From Raphanus sativus (Eukaryota; Streptophyta; Magnoliopsida; Brassicales; Brassicaceae), in contig NC_079515.1 of NCBI RefSeq assembly GCF_000801105.2, positions 38,759,920 through 38,823,919 of the forward strand: a stretch of DNA of 64,000 nucleotides, given 5' to 3'. Position 1 is the stretch's first letter; each line of letters begins with the position of its first letter. Shown here one piece after another: positions 35,328 to 46,654 of this stretch. The position numbers were made by a program, and so were the translations under genes. Under the pieces are notes generated by a model. It did no database searches. It worked only from the letters and a program-made list of their open reading frames with translations, and had not been told where the DNA came from.

Positions 35328-36200
35328 ATTTCCTTTTCAGGCCGGTAATTTGTCAACGCTATGCCTGGAACTCGGATTATTACTTTGACTCAGAAACAGC
35401 AGTAGGGAAATGTTACCATGAGCGGTTAGTCATCTCCACCCTATTATTAATAATTCACCTGTGATAAAATAGTTAATGCTTTCATTACTGATTTCACAAA
35501 AACACTCGTACACGAAGTAGGATTGGTCACTGATGGCACAGCTGTGTCAACAACCAGAACCAAATATCTAACCGTATTGGCGATAAATTAATATGCCATC
35601 ATCACATCACAACCTCAGGTGAATGCAAATCTATCAATTCACTTATCACAAACCATATTTGGCCCCTTAATGCTATTCCACTATTTCACATGCGTTCCAG
35701 GCAATCGACTTACTTTGTACGGCAAAGTTACTGGAACTCAATCTGACAACGGCTGGTGTTACATCGCTTGCTCGAAGTGCTCCAAGACGCTCCTGCGGGG
35801 TGAATCATCATATACGAGACCCAAATAATGTTGTTGTCCTCAGGTAACCAACATATGGCTTAACCAAATGTGACCATACTTTAGAGCAGCCTAGACGGAA
35901 ACTCTAACTCTTGCTCTGCCATGCTCACAGTGATGTTTGTTAGGTACCGTGTGGAGTTGTTCTTTTCAGAAGAAACCGACGAGGCTATGTTCGTTGCTTT
36001 TGATACCGAGATGATCAAATTGACTAACGTGTACGTTCTTCTGAAGTTGGGCATCTCCAGGTCAGATAACTACTACTCGTTGAAGTTAAAATTTAGCATC
36101 TACTGCTTTGGTTAACTTATCATATCATCACTTTCCACCTGCAGAAGGTGAGATGATTAATGCTTATCTCAAAACCTTAACTTCCGTTGTCGGAAGGCAA
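35328..36200 (+). pseudogene. RPA1-like OB-fold protein fragment
   Basis: Coding blocks on the plus strand are KVTGTQSDNGWCYIACSKCS with KTLLRGESSYT (35721-35820), YRVELFFSEETDEAMFVAFD with EMIKLTNV (35945-36030) and GEMINAYLKTLTSVVGR (36147-36197). The CxxC pair of a zinc ribbon (CSKC) and the RYRVEL..DETDEAMFVAFD pattern are typical of the C-terminal OB-fold of the expanded RPA1-like families of Brassicaceae, many of them Helitron-associated. The blocks lie in different frames with stops between, and the N-terminal domains are absent. The gene is broken. Confidence 0.7.
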
Positions 36201-37524
36201 GTTCCTATTTCATTTTGTCTTTCTCTGATTACGTTTTGTGCATTTGGGTATATTGGTTTGTGTGTGTGTTTGTAGCGAGGAGGAGGAGGAGTAAAAAAAG
36301 AAGAAGATTTACTCACTTTCCGCCTCGACCTAGACTGGCTTTGATCTGCTTTGAAGAGCTCTCCTGCAAAGTCAGAGGTATCAAATTTATCGTGTTCGGG
36401 TTGAGATTGCTTATAACAATTCAGACGCTAATGATAAAATTGTCTATTATTGCTTCAAGGCGGAAACCTTTTTTTTTATCCTGTTCTGTCTGAATTATTA
36501 TTAGTACATTGTATATATATTTGACTAGACAATATGCATGTGTCATTAGCGTCTGAATTATTATTAGTATACACTGTATATATTTATTAGCATATCTGAA
36601 AGTTCTCATTAGTGTCTTCGTCCCAATATATTTAACTTCGCTTGATGCTTGCATTGCATCTCTTGTTCACACTTTTTTCTCCAGTAAATCTGCAATTCTC
36701 AGTCTAGCTCTTGAAAGTGGAACATGAATATGAAACATACTGAGATTAGCATTCTTTGAGTATTTAGTAGCAATCTTTATTTCATAACTAAGACAAAAGA
36801 GAAGAGAAACGAGAAACATGAACAACTTTTGAAGTTTCTCACAGACAATACAACGTAGTAGAAGAGAAGACAAGACCAACTCTAGTACATGTTTTCTGCA
36901 GATTAAGATGCAGGACAGATATCCTCCAAACTGTAGAAAGAACCAAAAACATTAACAACTAAAAGATGCAGGACAACTTATGCTCCGTAAAAGCCAGAGA
37001 TGCAGTCTCTCTCAGCACTCCAGAAGCTATGCATCATCCCAAGATGCCTGGATTCTCTGAGAGACTGGAATTTTCAGTGTGTAAAAAACACTGGATTTAT
37101 TTAAGAAGAGAAGAACACATTTGATCTCATGTTGTAAACCAACATAAATGTGGGTTTAAATTGGCCAATATTAAAAAAGTTGAAGATTTAAATTGCTCAA
37201 ATTAAAGTTCAAGGTTTTGAGCAAAAATCCAGCTACTAAAGTGCACGCAATTCGACAAGGCGATCCAGCAAAAATTCACTTCATACGGAAATTTCATTCG
37301 ACTGCTGAGACGATGACTCATTGAGTCATTTCAATGTCCACCACCAAACCCGAATGAACCGTAGGTGCCACCGAAATCGCCATGTGTCTTAGAAAATAAC
37401 AAACGTGCGTTAACACTCAAGATGGGGCCCGATATTGGAGTTCGAAAACAAGCTTGGCTCAACGTAAAAGCCCAATAATGTGGAAGACAAAGGCGGTTTG
37501 GGACCCATTTTCTTTTTGGACGGT
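36201..37524. other. Spacer sequence next to right arm
   Basis: The stretch 36420-36600 contains two imperfect copies of a segment with GTCTGAATTATTATTAGTA. A minus-strand glycine-rich tail (THGDFGGTYGSFGFGGGH) occurs at 37334-37390 without an identifiable gene. The rest shows nothing. Confidence 0.35.
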
Positions 37525-37927
37525 ATCTAATAAAACCGTTATCTGGCTTTGAGTGAGGAGTGTTTATTTGATTCTCCAACGTGAGAAACCCCTAAAGGCT
37601 CTAAACCAATGCGAAAACTGAACCGGAAACCAATTCAGCTACTTAACCATCTTTATAGTTTGCCTCCACTGCAATTCGGCTTAACCGGATAACCAAATTT
37701 AAATCAAACCGGAAGGGGTATCTGAATCTAGTATTTTATTCATGGGCTCTTTTACTTGTTTGGAATCTTTTATATGATTATTATTTATTAAGTCGTCTTG
37801 TGATGATTAGCCGCCAGTAATTGGTTTTAAGATGTTCCAAGGTAACACAGATCTTAGTAAACAAACCAAACCACATTATTCAAACAAACGAAATAAAGAA
37901 CGTTATTTGAAACAAAATACTCATGAT

Positions 37928-38065
37928 TAAAGCTTTAATACAAACCATAACACTAACAGAAACCCAGACATTATTCCACAACGAAACAAACTATCTCAAA
38001 GCTTTAATACAAACCATAACGCTAACAGAAACCCAGACATTATTCCACAACGAAACAAACTATCT
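37928..38065. repeat. 69-bp tandem duplication (right copy)
   Basis: Mirror of 27986-28123, carrying the same two-unit array in the 3' flank of the right membrane protein gene. Confidence 0.9.
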
Positions 38066-38081
38066 AATTGATGAACGAGAT

Positions 38082-38852
38082 TTAACGAAGGCGCAAAGTC
38101 TGACTTTTCGTAGAAACAACAACAAGCGCATGGGTGCAACCATTAACCATCGCAAACCTATAGGTAGGAGGAGGGAGACCTTTGGATTCTGCAAAACTTA
38201 CCTTTTCAAACGGGACTTTCGCGTTCCTGAACATAACCAGGACAACCATCGCCAGGTACGTGGAGCAAATCCTAACCGGGTTCGTGAACTTTGTCGCCAA
38301 CTCGAGCTTGGCAGATATCATAACGGCGACCGCTAATAGGGCGTCGGCAAAAGACAGCACATCCGGTACATTCATCAGCTTGCACATGGATACGATGTGC
38401 AGATAGCCACATAAGAAGGCGGCGATGGCGAACCCGTTGATGTCGTAAACCTTCTCGATGTTGTTTCCAACATAGACAAATGCACGAAGAACGAGTATGA
38501 TGCCTGCAGCGCGAAGACAAAAGAGGATGATGTGGTATCGGACACGAACGACTCGGCGCAGAACCCAGATCAGATCTTTGTTCAGCTCAGTCATGAAGAA
38601 GATCACCAAAAGAACACCCGCGTAAAGACCTAAGGTAATCGTGCCCTCGGTCATTGGCAAAACAGAGAACGACGATGGGTTTTGCGTCAGTAAAGAGAAA
38701 ACGATGAGAGCCAAGATGCTTAGGATCGCTTGAACCTTGAGAAGACCGTCACTTCTGTACAAAGCAGCAAGGTCTCTTGCAACATTCCGGAGGAAAGCTT
38801 CTCCTGGTGAGAGTGGCTCCATACGTGGAACAGCTATGGCCTGATCAGCCAT
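38082..38852 (-). CDS. Multi-pass membrane protein of unknown function (right copy)
   Basis: The frame encodes the same 256 residues as 27199-27969, with no amino-acid change, on the opposite strand. It keeps the six hydrophobic segments, the GTAAGT donor after the KVPFEK codons and the same 3' tandem repeat. The upstream region is identical for more than 4 kb, so both copies should share regulation unless their flanks beyond the arms matter. The two genes are transcribed towards each other across the 9-kb spacer. No family is recognised. Confidence 0.68.
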   Translation of the reverse strand: MADQAIAVPRMEPLSPGEAFLRNVARDLAALYRSDGLLKVQAILSILALIVFSLLTQNPSSFSVLPMTEGTITLGLYAGVLLVIFFMTELNKDLIWVLRRVVRVRYHIILFCLRAAGIILVLRAFVYVGNNIEKVYDINGFAIAAFLCGYLHIVSMCKLMNVPDVLSFADALLAVAVMISAKLELATKFTNPVRICSTYLAMVVLVMFRNAKVPFEKVSFAESKGLPPPTYRFAMVNGCTHALVVVSTKSQTLRLR

Positions 38853-39335
38853 GAGGACGGCGAAGAGAGAGAGAAGTATGCGTTTCAGGGAGAGATGATG
38901 ACTTTTTACTTTAATTTGAACTCTCTTTGATGATTTGCAACGTTTGTTATAGGATGAGATAAGGATCTAGCTCCTAATAGCTGTCAATGCTGACTCACTA
39001 GATAAACAGCTATCAGAGGCATCAAAATCTGTTTTGCTTTTTTGCTTTGACCCTTGTACGCACAGAGACTTGGAGGAACACTTTGTCTTATTATGAAATG
39101 GAGAGCGAAAAGTAGCGACGCAGTAAAAGAGTAGAGCGAGGCCTGAGAGAGAGAGAGCAAAAAGTGTCACATATAAGCTATTAGTTAAACAAAATTCAAT
39201 TATGAAAAAAAAAAAAAAACATAGAGATCACGAAAACTACAAGAAAAATATGTTTTTCTATTTTGGCGAGAAATTATGTTTTCCGGTTTTAGCGGAAATT
39301 ACGTTTTTCGGTGTTGGCAGAAAATTGTTTTATAA

Positions 39336-40615
39336 AAAAGAATTGAAGAAAATCACACACGAGACACAAACGACGAAGAAAAAAAATGATTTGTGTTTTT
39401 CCCTAATTTTTTAAACTCTAGATATTTAAATTTATTTAACCGACCATTTTCTAAGTGGTTAAGTCCAACATTGCCCATGATGTAATTGAGTTCACTCATC
39501 TGAACAAAATTTAATTATGGTCTAATGTGGGTCTCTTTATTACCGTCCATATAAATTTTGACACGATCCACCCATTAATAACCTGCCCACTAGGTGACGA
39601 TCCGCACCTTGCGCGGGGTGAAGTATTTTACTCCCTCCGTTTCTTATTGTAAGTAGTGTAAGGAATTTTTTTCTGTTTCAAAATACAAGTAGTTTCCACA
39701 TATCTAGATAACTTTTACATTTATTGTATATAGTATAGCCAATCAAATAATGTTAGCTTTTTTATAATTGGTTGAACTTATTATTTAAATATTATTTTAG
39801 AAAAAGTAACAACTTTCTTAATACTAGTGCTTTTAGTCTAAACTAATTATATTATGGAACAGAGGGAGTATAAAAATATGTTACATACATATAGGAATGG
39901 TTGTTCGGTTTTCGTGTTTTCGGGTTTCATACGGTTTTGATTCAGATCTATTCGGTTTTCGTATTTTCGGGATCAAAGATTTCATCCACATTCAATATTT
40001 ATAAATTTCGATTCAGATTTGGTTCGGATCTTTGCAGATTCAATACGTGTTCGGATAACCTATTTAACTTATTTTAAAAAATTTAAAATTTATTTTATAC
40101 ATTAAATTTCTAAAAATCTATTAAAAAAATAAAATTACATATAAACTCATGAATAACATATGTCATAATACCTAAACTTAGTATATATATTGGTTTGGTT
40201 TGAATATTTGGATAGCGAATAAATAGATATTGTAAGTATTTTTGGTGTTTTGAGTATACTTAAATTTAGTGCACATTTATTTTTGACCATTTGTATATAT
40301 TTTTAAATATGTTGGACAACTTAAGAGTATCTTATTTATTTTGGAAATGAAAGTAACTTAAAAGAATTGAAGAAAATTACACACGAGACACACAGACGAC
40401 GAAGAAAAAAAATGATTTGTGTTTTCCCTTAATTTTCTAAACTCTAGACATTTAAATTTATTGAACCGATCATTGCCTAAGTGGTTAAGCCCAACATTGT
40501 TCATAATGTAATTGGGTTCATTCATCGGAACAAAATTTAGTTATGGTCTAATATGGATTTCTTTATTACGGTCCATATCAATTTTGACATGATCTACCCA
40601 TTAATAACCTGCCCA
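39336..40615. repeat. Direct repeat pair with Helitron end (right copy)
   Basis: Mirror of 25438-26715, with the Helitron-type 3' terminus on the minus strand ending at 39590. The GT dinucleotide indel between the arms lies near 40393 within this set. Confidence 0.7.
39631..39868. mobile_element. Stowaway MITE, right copy
   Basis: Mirror of 26183-26420: CTCCCTCCGTTTC start and GGAACAGAGGGAG end, flanked by TA. It was copied along with the arm and not by a new insertion, because position and flanks correspond exactly. Confidence 0.88.
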
Positions 40616-41015
40616 TTTGACATTACTACTCATGCATGTCATCTCGGCCACAAATATCAGCAACTAACTCGTACCTTTTCTAAAAAAATTTGAAAAAATC
40701 ACCATTCTTCTGGCTGATATCAATTTTCTTCATTAATAAATGCAAACTTGTTAAGGTGGAAATTTTTCCGTTTAGTTTTGGAATGACACCAAATTCAAGT
40801 TTTTGGTTTCCTTAGAATACTACGAACTCAAAAACTTAGCGTGGGAGGAAAACGAAGAGATTCCAAGAAAAATTACCAAAGTACCATTGATTCTTGTGAA
40901 TTTTAAACAAAGAAACTTGGGGGTGTAGCACTAGTAACTAGAGAGTTGTTATCAGGTAATCTCGAGAACAAATACATACATAAATGAAGAAAAAACAAGT
41001 CTAGCTGGATAATAT

Positions 41016-42494
41016 TTAATTCACTGCAGGAAAATTAGACGGTGCAAGTTTCTGAAGCAGCTCTACTATTTTGTCTCTGTTGTCTCTACTCTTTGATCCT
41101 ACAAATTCCCATTTAACACGTAAGAAAATAAACCCCAAACGATAATGTTCTGTTTCTGCTGTTGCTAGAATTGGTTTGTTGGTACCTGTGACCAATGCCA
41201 GGGACACGGATACCCTTCTTTTTCATACCTTCCACAAATTCGTAAGGCGTGAGACTCTGGAAAAAACGCACAATGTGGAACAAGTTATACTTTGTATTCA
41301 AACAAATGCACTGATGCTGCACTTATGGTTGAGAGAGGAACAGGTTTTTACCTTGTCACAAGCGTCCTTGAAGTGTCGTGCTGCGTCATTAATGGCACCA
41401 CCAAATCAACGACAACGACCAATTGTTAATATACCTGATTGTTGGAAAGGTTATCAGTAAGAAGACCTGATTAATGTATAGCAAAAGTTCACGCGGAAAG
41501 AGATTGTGAATCTAGATGTTAAACTTACCTGAGACAAGACTTGAGATCAGGTCTTTGCCTGCTCTTGCTGTTACTATGGTGTTGTGAGCACCGGAGACGC
41601 ATGGACCATTGTCAGCACGCAATACTATGCTCAAGGTGTCAGAAAGTAGAGTCAATGTCACTAGCTAATAGTACTCAATATTTGTGTAAAGACACAGAAA
41701 TATGAGCAAAGATATGGAGCCTCAATGAATTTGGTACAGTAACGGGGAAGACTGCGTTTGAACCATAGGAGAGAAATGACATCTCCCACGCCATATCCTA
41801 TGTCATCAGGGCTGGTGGAGATGATATTGAGTTGGAGCCCGGACCTTCCCACCCTTAGTTGCAGAGCTGACATCTTTGGGGATTTGTGGAGGAGTGGCTT
41901 CCTTAATAGGAGACACCTTTCCTTCTTCAACCTATGAAAAAGGAATAAGATCACAACAAAAGGAAATGCAAGTTAAGTGCACAACGAGACCGATTACAAA
42001 AGAGAAATCCCACCAAAGAACTCTATCTCACATGAGCATGACATGAATGATCAATCTTGATAAAAGTTCTCTCTCCTTCTCCCCTCTTCTTATATACTAA
42101 TGTCTTAGGTTAAATGGCACACATGACTCAAACATCTCATTAACCTCTCTAAGCCATTATGGAAATGAGCCCTGGTAACGGATTCCATCTCTCCATCTCT
42201 CCACCACTCCCCCCCCCCACCCCCCCCCCCCCCCCCCCCCTCCCACCCTGACTCAAATCATATGAAAGAATGATCTACGTAGCAAGCAGAGCAAGGTTAG
42301 TGTCACGAGTTTCTTTAAATCAGGTTTTGGGTGGCACTTACTGCATGACCAAAATGTACTTCGGACTTGAAGAGACGTGCATAAGTCCAGCTGGCCCCAG
42401 TAACCTCTGGTTTGGTGACTTGCCCTGCTTCAAAGCTTCAACTAGAGAATATTCATCTCTTCAACCAAGCTCTCCAAGTACAACCACCATCTTA
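41016..42494 (-). pseudogene. ATP-citrate lyase subunit B fragment (right copy)
   Basis: Same chain of ACLB segments as the left copy, including the in-frame stop after GELG and the frameshifts. The shared damage shows that the gene was already dead before the arms were duplicated. Confidence 0.88.
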
Positions 42495-42653
42495 ATCTGC
42501 TTTATATTATGAAGACATAAATTTTTAGTTGAAGCATTATTTGAATGAGAGAAGGTAGGTTAGATAGTGCCTTATAATAGCTTATCGTATAGTTAAACAG
42601 TAGAAAAGATAGTGCCAGCAGTGAGCATCGAAATTTTACAATTTGAGATTAAT

Positions 42654-43075
42654 ACCTGTGGGATGTTGTCAAACGGCAAAATATAGTCTGATGAAGTGGA
42701 TTGAGGCTGCATTTCTAAGAACTTCTGGTGTCATCCATTGAGGCTGATCAACAATCACTGCGAGAGGTTGTCCTATAAATCAAGACTCAAACCGAAATGA
42801 GCATAGGTTTAAATACCGTTCCCCTTCACAGACCTGGTGGTTAGGTATGTTTCATGCTTGCCACGTGAAAGACCAAAGATCTGTTAGAGATGTAACTGTA
42901 AGTTGACGATGTTTCTAGTACTATCATTAGTTTGAAGATATAAATAAAAATAATACTAAGATGAACATGTTACCTTAACGGTCAAGTTCCTGTCTTCCAG
43001 CAGATTTGACGACTTAAGATAACGATGGACAGTAGGTGGACTACAACAGTGAAGATAACTCATACCACGAGGAGC
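42654..43075 (-). pseudogene. Raf-like kinase catalytic-domain fragment (right copy)
   Basis: Same HRY and IFG lesions as in 22979-23400. It again sits between ACLB and gyrase A fragments. Confidence 0.8.
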
Positions 43076-43189
43076 CTGTGTGAACAATCATGTACTATGA
43101 TGAATGAGATGTACGGTGTCTGCTGAGTCAAATAATAGAGTTGAAAAGAAAGATCACAATAAGACTAATGCAAAGTCAAAGAGGATGCT

Positions 43190-44441
43190 AGCAGCAGACT
43201 CTTCAAGGCTCTGACTTCCTTCGCCTTCTTCTTCATCGGCTGCAGAGATTAGAGATGCAGACTGAATCTTTCCAGCATGATCAAGCCGCACGAGAATCAC
43301 TCCCCTGAAAAACAAAAATCAAATGAGAACATATAAATAAACAGAAGGAAAGACCGCCAAATTTGGGAAGGGGATAAAGATATACCGTGCACGGCGTGAT
43401 TGAATCGAAATGTCCCTGACTTTGATCCGGTTCACTGTTCCACTTTGGCTCACTAGAACCACTTGTTCATCGCTTTCTCCATCCTCTCCAAGAGACAAAA
43501 ACATTGGTGAGATCACAGAAAGAACACCTAAATCCTTATTTGCAGAAGAAGAGATCTTCTTTACCAGCTAAACGATCATCATCGGCGAACTGAGAAATTG
43601 AGATCAAAGAAGAATGAGCAAACAAAGCTGACCAGTGAAGGTAATAATCCAAGATCATAACTTGTAGCAGGTCTAATTAAACCAATTAATGAACAGACAA
43701 AGCTAACAAGAGATGAGATAGTAATAATGGAGCACAATGGATTGAGTGAGTGGACAGAGTTAAGAAGACAGCAAACATTAACTAGGGTGATAAAGACAGT
43801 TTAAAGAGCAGCAAAAAAAAAAAGCAAAACGTTAACAAATATGTAACTAAATAAACACATACTCGGCCGAAGTTCCTTCTGACTTCACTTCCGTATCTTT
43901 CCTCAGAGATGAAGGTATGATGTCCATGCTCGGCATCTTGAGTCTCATGGCAGTCATCATGTCCATGCTCAGTGTTCGAACCTAATAAACAATGGCCATT
44001 AGAGTTCGCTAAAGTAATACAACGTTTACTCTGAAAAAGAATCAAGAACAGCAGATTACACCATCACATGAACTCAGGACAACCATTCCGTTTTTGGGAC
44101 GCCATGGCCACAAGATCATCGCTTGAGTAAAAAGGAACCCACTTCAGCTCATCACCAGAATTCTGCAGATAAACAATTATGTTAGAACAACCGTTGTCAA
44201 GAAGAGTGTACCTTGAAAGGAAAAGGGAACAAACCACTTGAATCACTATGATTCTAGTTGAACGTATCCATGAGAAAAGCTTCGAAGGCACTTTCTTGAT
44301 GCAGAGCATCAGGAGATACTGGTCTTCAGAAAACTCGCTAACAGGAACAATGGAGGTTACTCTTTCAGCTTCTGTCATGGATAATATCAGCTTCCACAAG
44401 TCACATGAAACAAATTGTGTCACAAAGCATAGCACGAACAT
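43190..44441 (-). pseudogene. DNA gyrase subunit A, longer fragment (right copy)
   Basis: On the minus strand the coding blocks are MTEAERVTSIVPVSEFSEDQ and YLLMLCIKKVPSKLFSWIRS (about 44250-44380), SGDELKWVPFYSSDDLVAMA (about 44095-44160), MRLKMPSMDIIPSSLRKDTE (about 43890-43950) and then, inside the arm, GEDGESDEQVVLVSQSG and DHAGKIQSASLISAADEEE. The order matches the gyrase A beta-propeller. The exon with VSENGYVKRVP, present in the left copy just outside its arm, is absent here; sequence jumps from one intron to the next at 43752/43753. Internal deletions and frameshifts (QKRNGCPEF) are present. It is upstream-limited by the copia element. Confidence 0.85.
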
Positions 44442-44465
44442 TCTACAAATGTACTCGAAACTATA

Positions 44466-46453
44466 TGTAAGAGATCAAGTATCTCTCGAGAATATTTTTT
44501 TCTGAAACTATATGTTTCCCGGACTTGAGACTTCAGCTTAAGAGGGTATAGCCATGTGTAACGGTTGTAGTGGTCGACAAGGAGGAAATAGTATTTGAAA
44601 CCATCAACTGAAGTAACTGGAGAACTCCATAAATCAGTAAAAATAATTTGAAGGGGTCGGGAGGATTGGAGAGTACTTTGATGGAAAGGTAATTTGTGAG
44701 TTTTATTAATAGCACAATCTGAGCACAAAGTAGATTCTGATACAGATTGAGAGCAAGGTAAAGAAAAAGTTGAAACAATGGTTTTGAGAATAGAAGCAGA
44801 GGGGTGTCCTAGGCGGTGATGCCAATCGGACAGTTTATTTTTGGGTACTGAAGAGGTAAAAAATGCTTGAAGGGTTGAAGGGTTGGCTGGCCACTCATAA
44901 AGCTCATCCTTGGTCTTGCCTTGGATTAACGGGACCCCCGAGTTGAGATCCTTCACCTGAAAAGAAGCAGGGAAAAATTCAACAGAAACTTTGTTAGCAT
45001 TACAAAGGCGATAAACTGAAATGAGATTCTTTTTGATGTTTGGCACACAAAGAACATTATTCAGAGATAAATTTCTTGTAGCTGAAGGCATAGAAATGGA
45101 ACCAGTATGTGTTATTGCAAGACCAGTACCATCACCAATCAACACCGAGTCATCTCCATGATATGGTTGATGAATCGACATATTGTGGAGATCACTTGTA
45201 AGGTGATGTGTTGCACCGGAGTCCATGAGCCAGGCGGTAGATGGGTGTTGAGCCGAGACAGCAAGGTTTGCACGTGGTTGCCATGGGCGAAAAGGTCCGG
45301 AGCTGGCTTGAGAGTATTGTTGCTGAGGCATCTGAGGCAATTGGGGGCATCTCCTTGCACTGTGACCAAATACACTGCAGATTTGGCAACGACCTTGGTA
45401 GCCTTTTGATTGCTTGTGCTCTGGCTTTGAAGGATAGGACTGGCTCGGTTTGTTAGTGTTGTTCCAGTTGGCGTGGTTGCCACGTTGCTGATATGGCTTT
45501 GAGCGAGTAGTGGCCATGTTCGCCGTTACTGGAACAGAGGGGACAGACAGAGTGGAGGTCGCCAGTAGCTTAGCTTCCTTGTTGATCAGCTTCTCGTGGA
45601 TCTCAATGATGGATGGAGTAGTGTCTCTGCCTTCAATCTGCTCTGCAACAGTCTTGTACTCCTCAGGTAAGCCATCAATGACATACTCTATCATGTCTTC
45701 GTGATCCAGAGGTTTGCCTAGGAGAGCAAGTTGATCGAAACGGCTAGTTAAGCCTCTCATATACTCATCAATGCTCTTGTCTCCTTTGGTGAAGTTCTTG
45801 AGTTGCAGACGGAGCTGCTGGATGTGACCACGGGTCGGAGTTGCATAGGTGGAACTGAGGGACTTCCAGACTTCATAAGAGGTCTTTGTGTTGGTGACAA
45901 GCGCTTGAATCGTTGGAGATAAGGTGCCGATGAGACCGCTATAGATTAAGCGATCCTGACGCCTCCATTTGGTGAATTCTGGGTTCACCGAGATTTGATC
46001 ATCCACTGTGAGTGTTTGATCTGGTGCTGGTTTGGATCCGTCAACATATCCAGCGAGATCGTAGCCGTCAAGGAGGGCATGAACTTGGAGACTCCAAGTC
46101 ATGTAGTTGGTGGATGTGAGTTTGTTGACGTTAACCATGTTCACGTTGAGAAGAGGCTTGGTGGTATCAACTTCATCGAAGTTAGCATTAGCAGCCATGG
46201 TGATTAGGAAAAGAGAGGTGAAGACGTGAGAAGAAGAGGTAGGGGGAAGAAGATGATGGCGGCGTACGAGAGAAAGAAAAAAATTTTAGGGTAATCTTAG
46301 GCTCTTGATACCATGTTATGAAATGTATTTCTCATATCTCTTTACAATGTACAATAGGAATTATATATACAAAGTACTTAGGGTAACCAATAACTATACA
46401 TTCCTTAAGTACTATCATAGAATATATTCTCGAGAGATACTTGATCTCTTACA
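44466..46453 (-). mobile_element. Truncated Ty1/copia element with inverted LTR ends
   Basis: Identical 5-base duplications CTATA flank the insertion (44461-44465 and 46454-46458). A 140-base LTR occupies 46314-46453 (minus strand: TGTAAGAGATC...TTCATAACA), followed inwards by a TGGTATCAAGAG primer site near 46301-46312, resembling the initiator-Met tRNA PBS. The opposite end should be a second LTR in the same direction but is instead about 30 bases of the LTR start in inverse orientation (TGTAAGAGATCAAGTATCTC at 44466 on the plus strand). Reverse transcriptase and RNase H regions are missing. Confidence 0.85.
44520..46198 (-). pseudogene. copia gag-protease-partial integrase frame
   Basis: The frame starts MAANANFDEVDTTKPLLN. 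In order it shows a copia-type gag (LTSTNYMTWSLQVHALLDGY), a CCHC zinc knuckle (CQICSVFGHSARRC), the aspartic protease site (AWLMDSGATHHLT), the GAG-pre-integrase block (DWHHRLGHPS) and the beginning of the integrase core (IFTDLWSSPV, YYFLLVDHYNRYTWLYP). It stops being copia at about 44520, where the truncated body meets the inverted LTR, and the remaining codons to 44420 read through LTR and flanking DNA. Lacking most of pol, it cannot be autonomous, though the gag-protease frame itself is undamaged. Confidence 0.9.
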
Positions 46454-46654
46454 CTATAATGCAAACGTTATATCTATGAAACCACATCTTACTCCCTAAT
46501 CAACAAACGAGGGTTCCGGAATTTACAGGAATCAAATTCAGAATCTAGTATAGACAGACATTCTCTATCCGAAACAAAAACAAAAACAAAAAACAAAAAA
46601 TCCATCAGCAATTAAGAGGTGAATCTTAGTATAAACCTATGGAATTACTCACCA

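Larger units (their letters stand above)
37525..43752 (-). repeat. Large inverted repeat, right arm (6228 bp)
   Basis: Reverse complement of 22302-28526. The inner edge is at 37525 (after CGGT the match begins with ATCTAATAAAACCGTT) and the outer edge at 43752 (GGATTGAGTGAGT shared, then divergence). Beyond 43752 the sequence continues as further gyrase A, different from the left flank. At 38082-38852, 41016-42512 and 43319-43516 the arms are identical in translation. Confidence 0.97.

Noticed and set aside
37331..37579. Glycine-rich minus-strand frame as a gene
   Set aside because: Only a short GGTYGSFGFGGGH tail is suggestive; no start, promoter or exon partners were found.
22302..43752. 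Interpretation of the inverted repeat as a foldback transposon or organelle-type inverted repeat
   Set aside because: No target duplication or element termini at the outer borders, and the content is nuclear pseudogenes with introns.
43190..44441. Bacterial or organellar origin of the gyrase A sequence
   Set aside because: The coding blocks are split by GT..AG introns and match the plant nuclear gene, so it is a fragment of the host gene.
46305..46499. 64-codon plus-strand frame at the copia LTR
   Set aside because: It translates the LTR and its flank.
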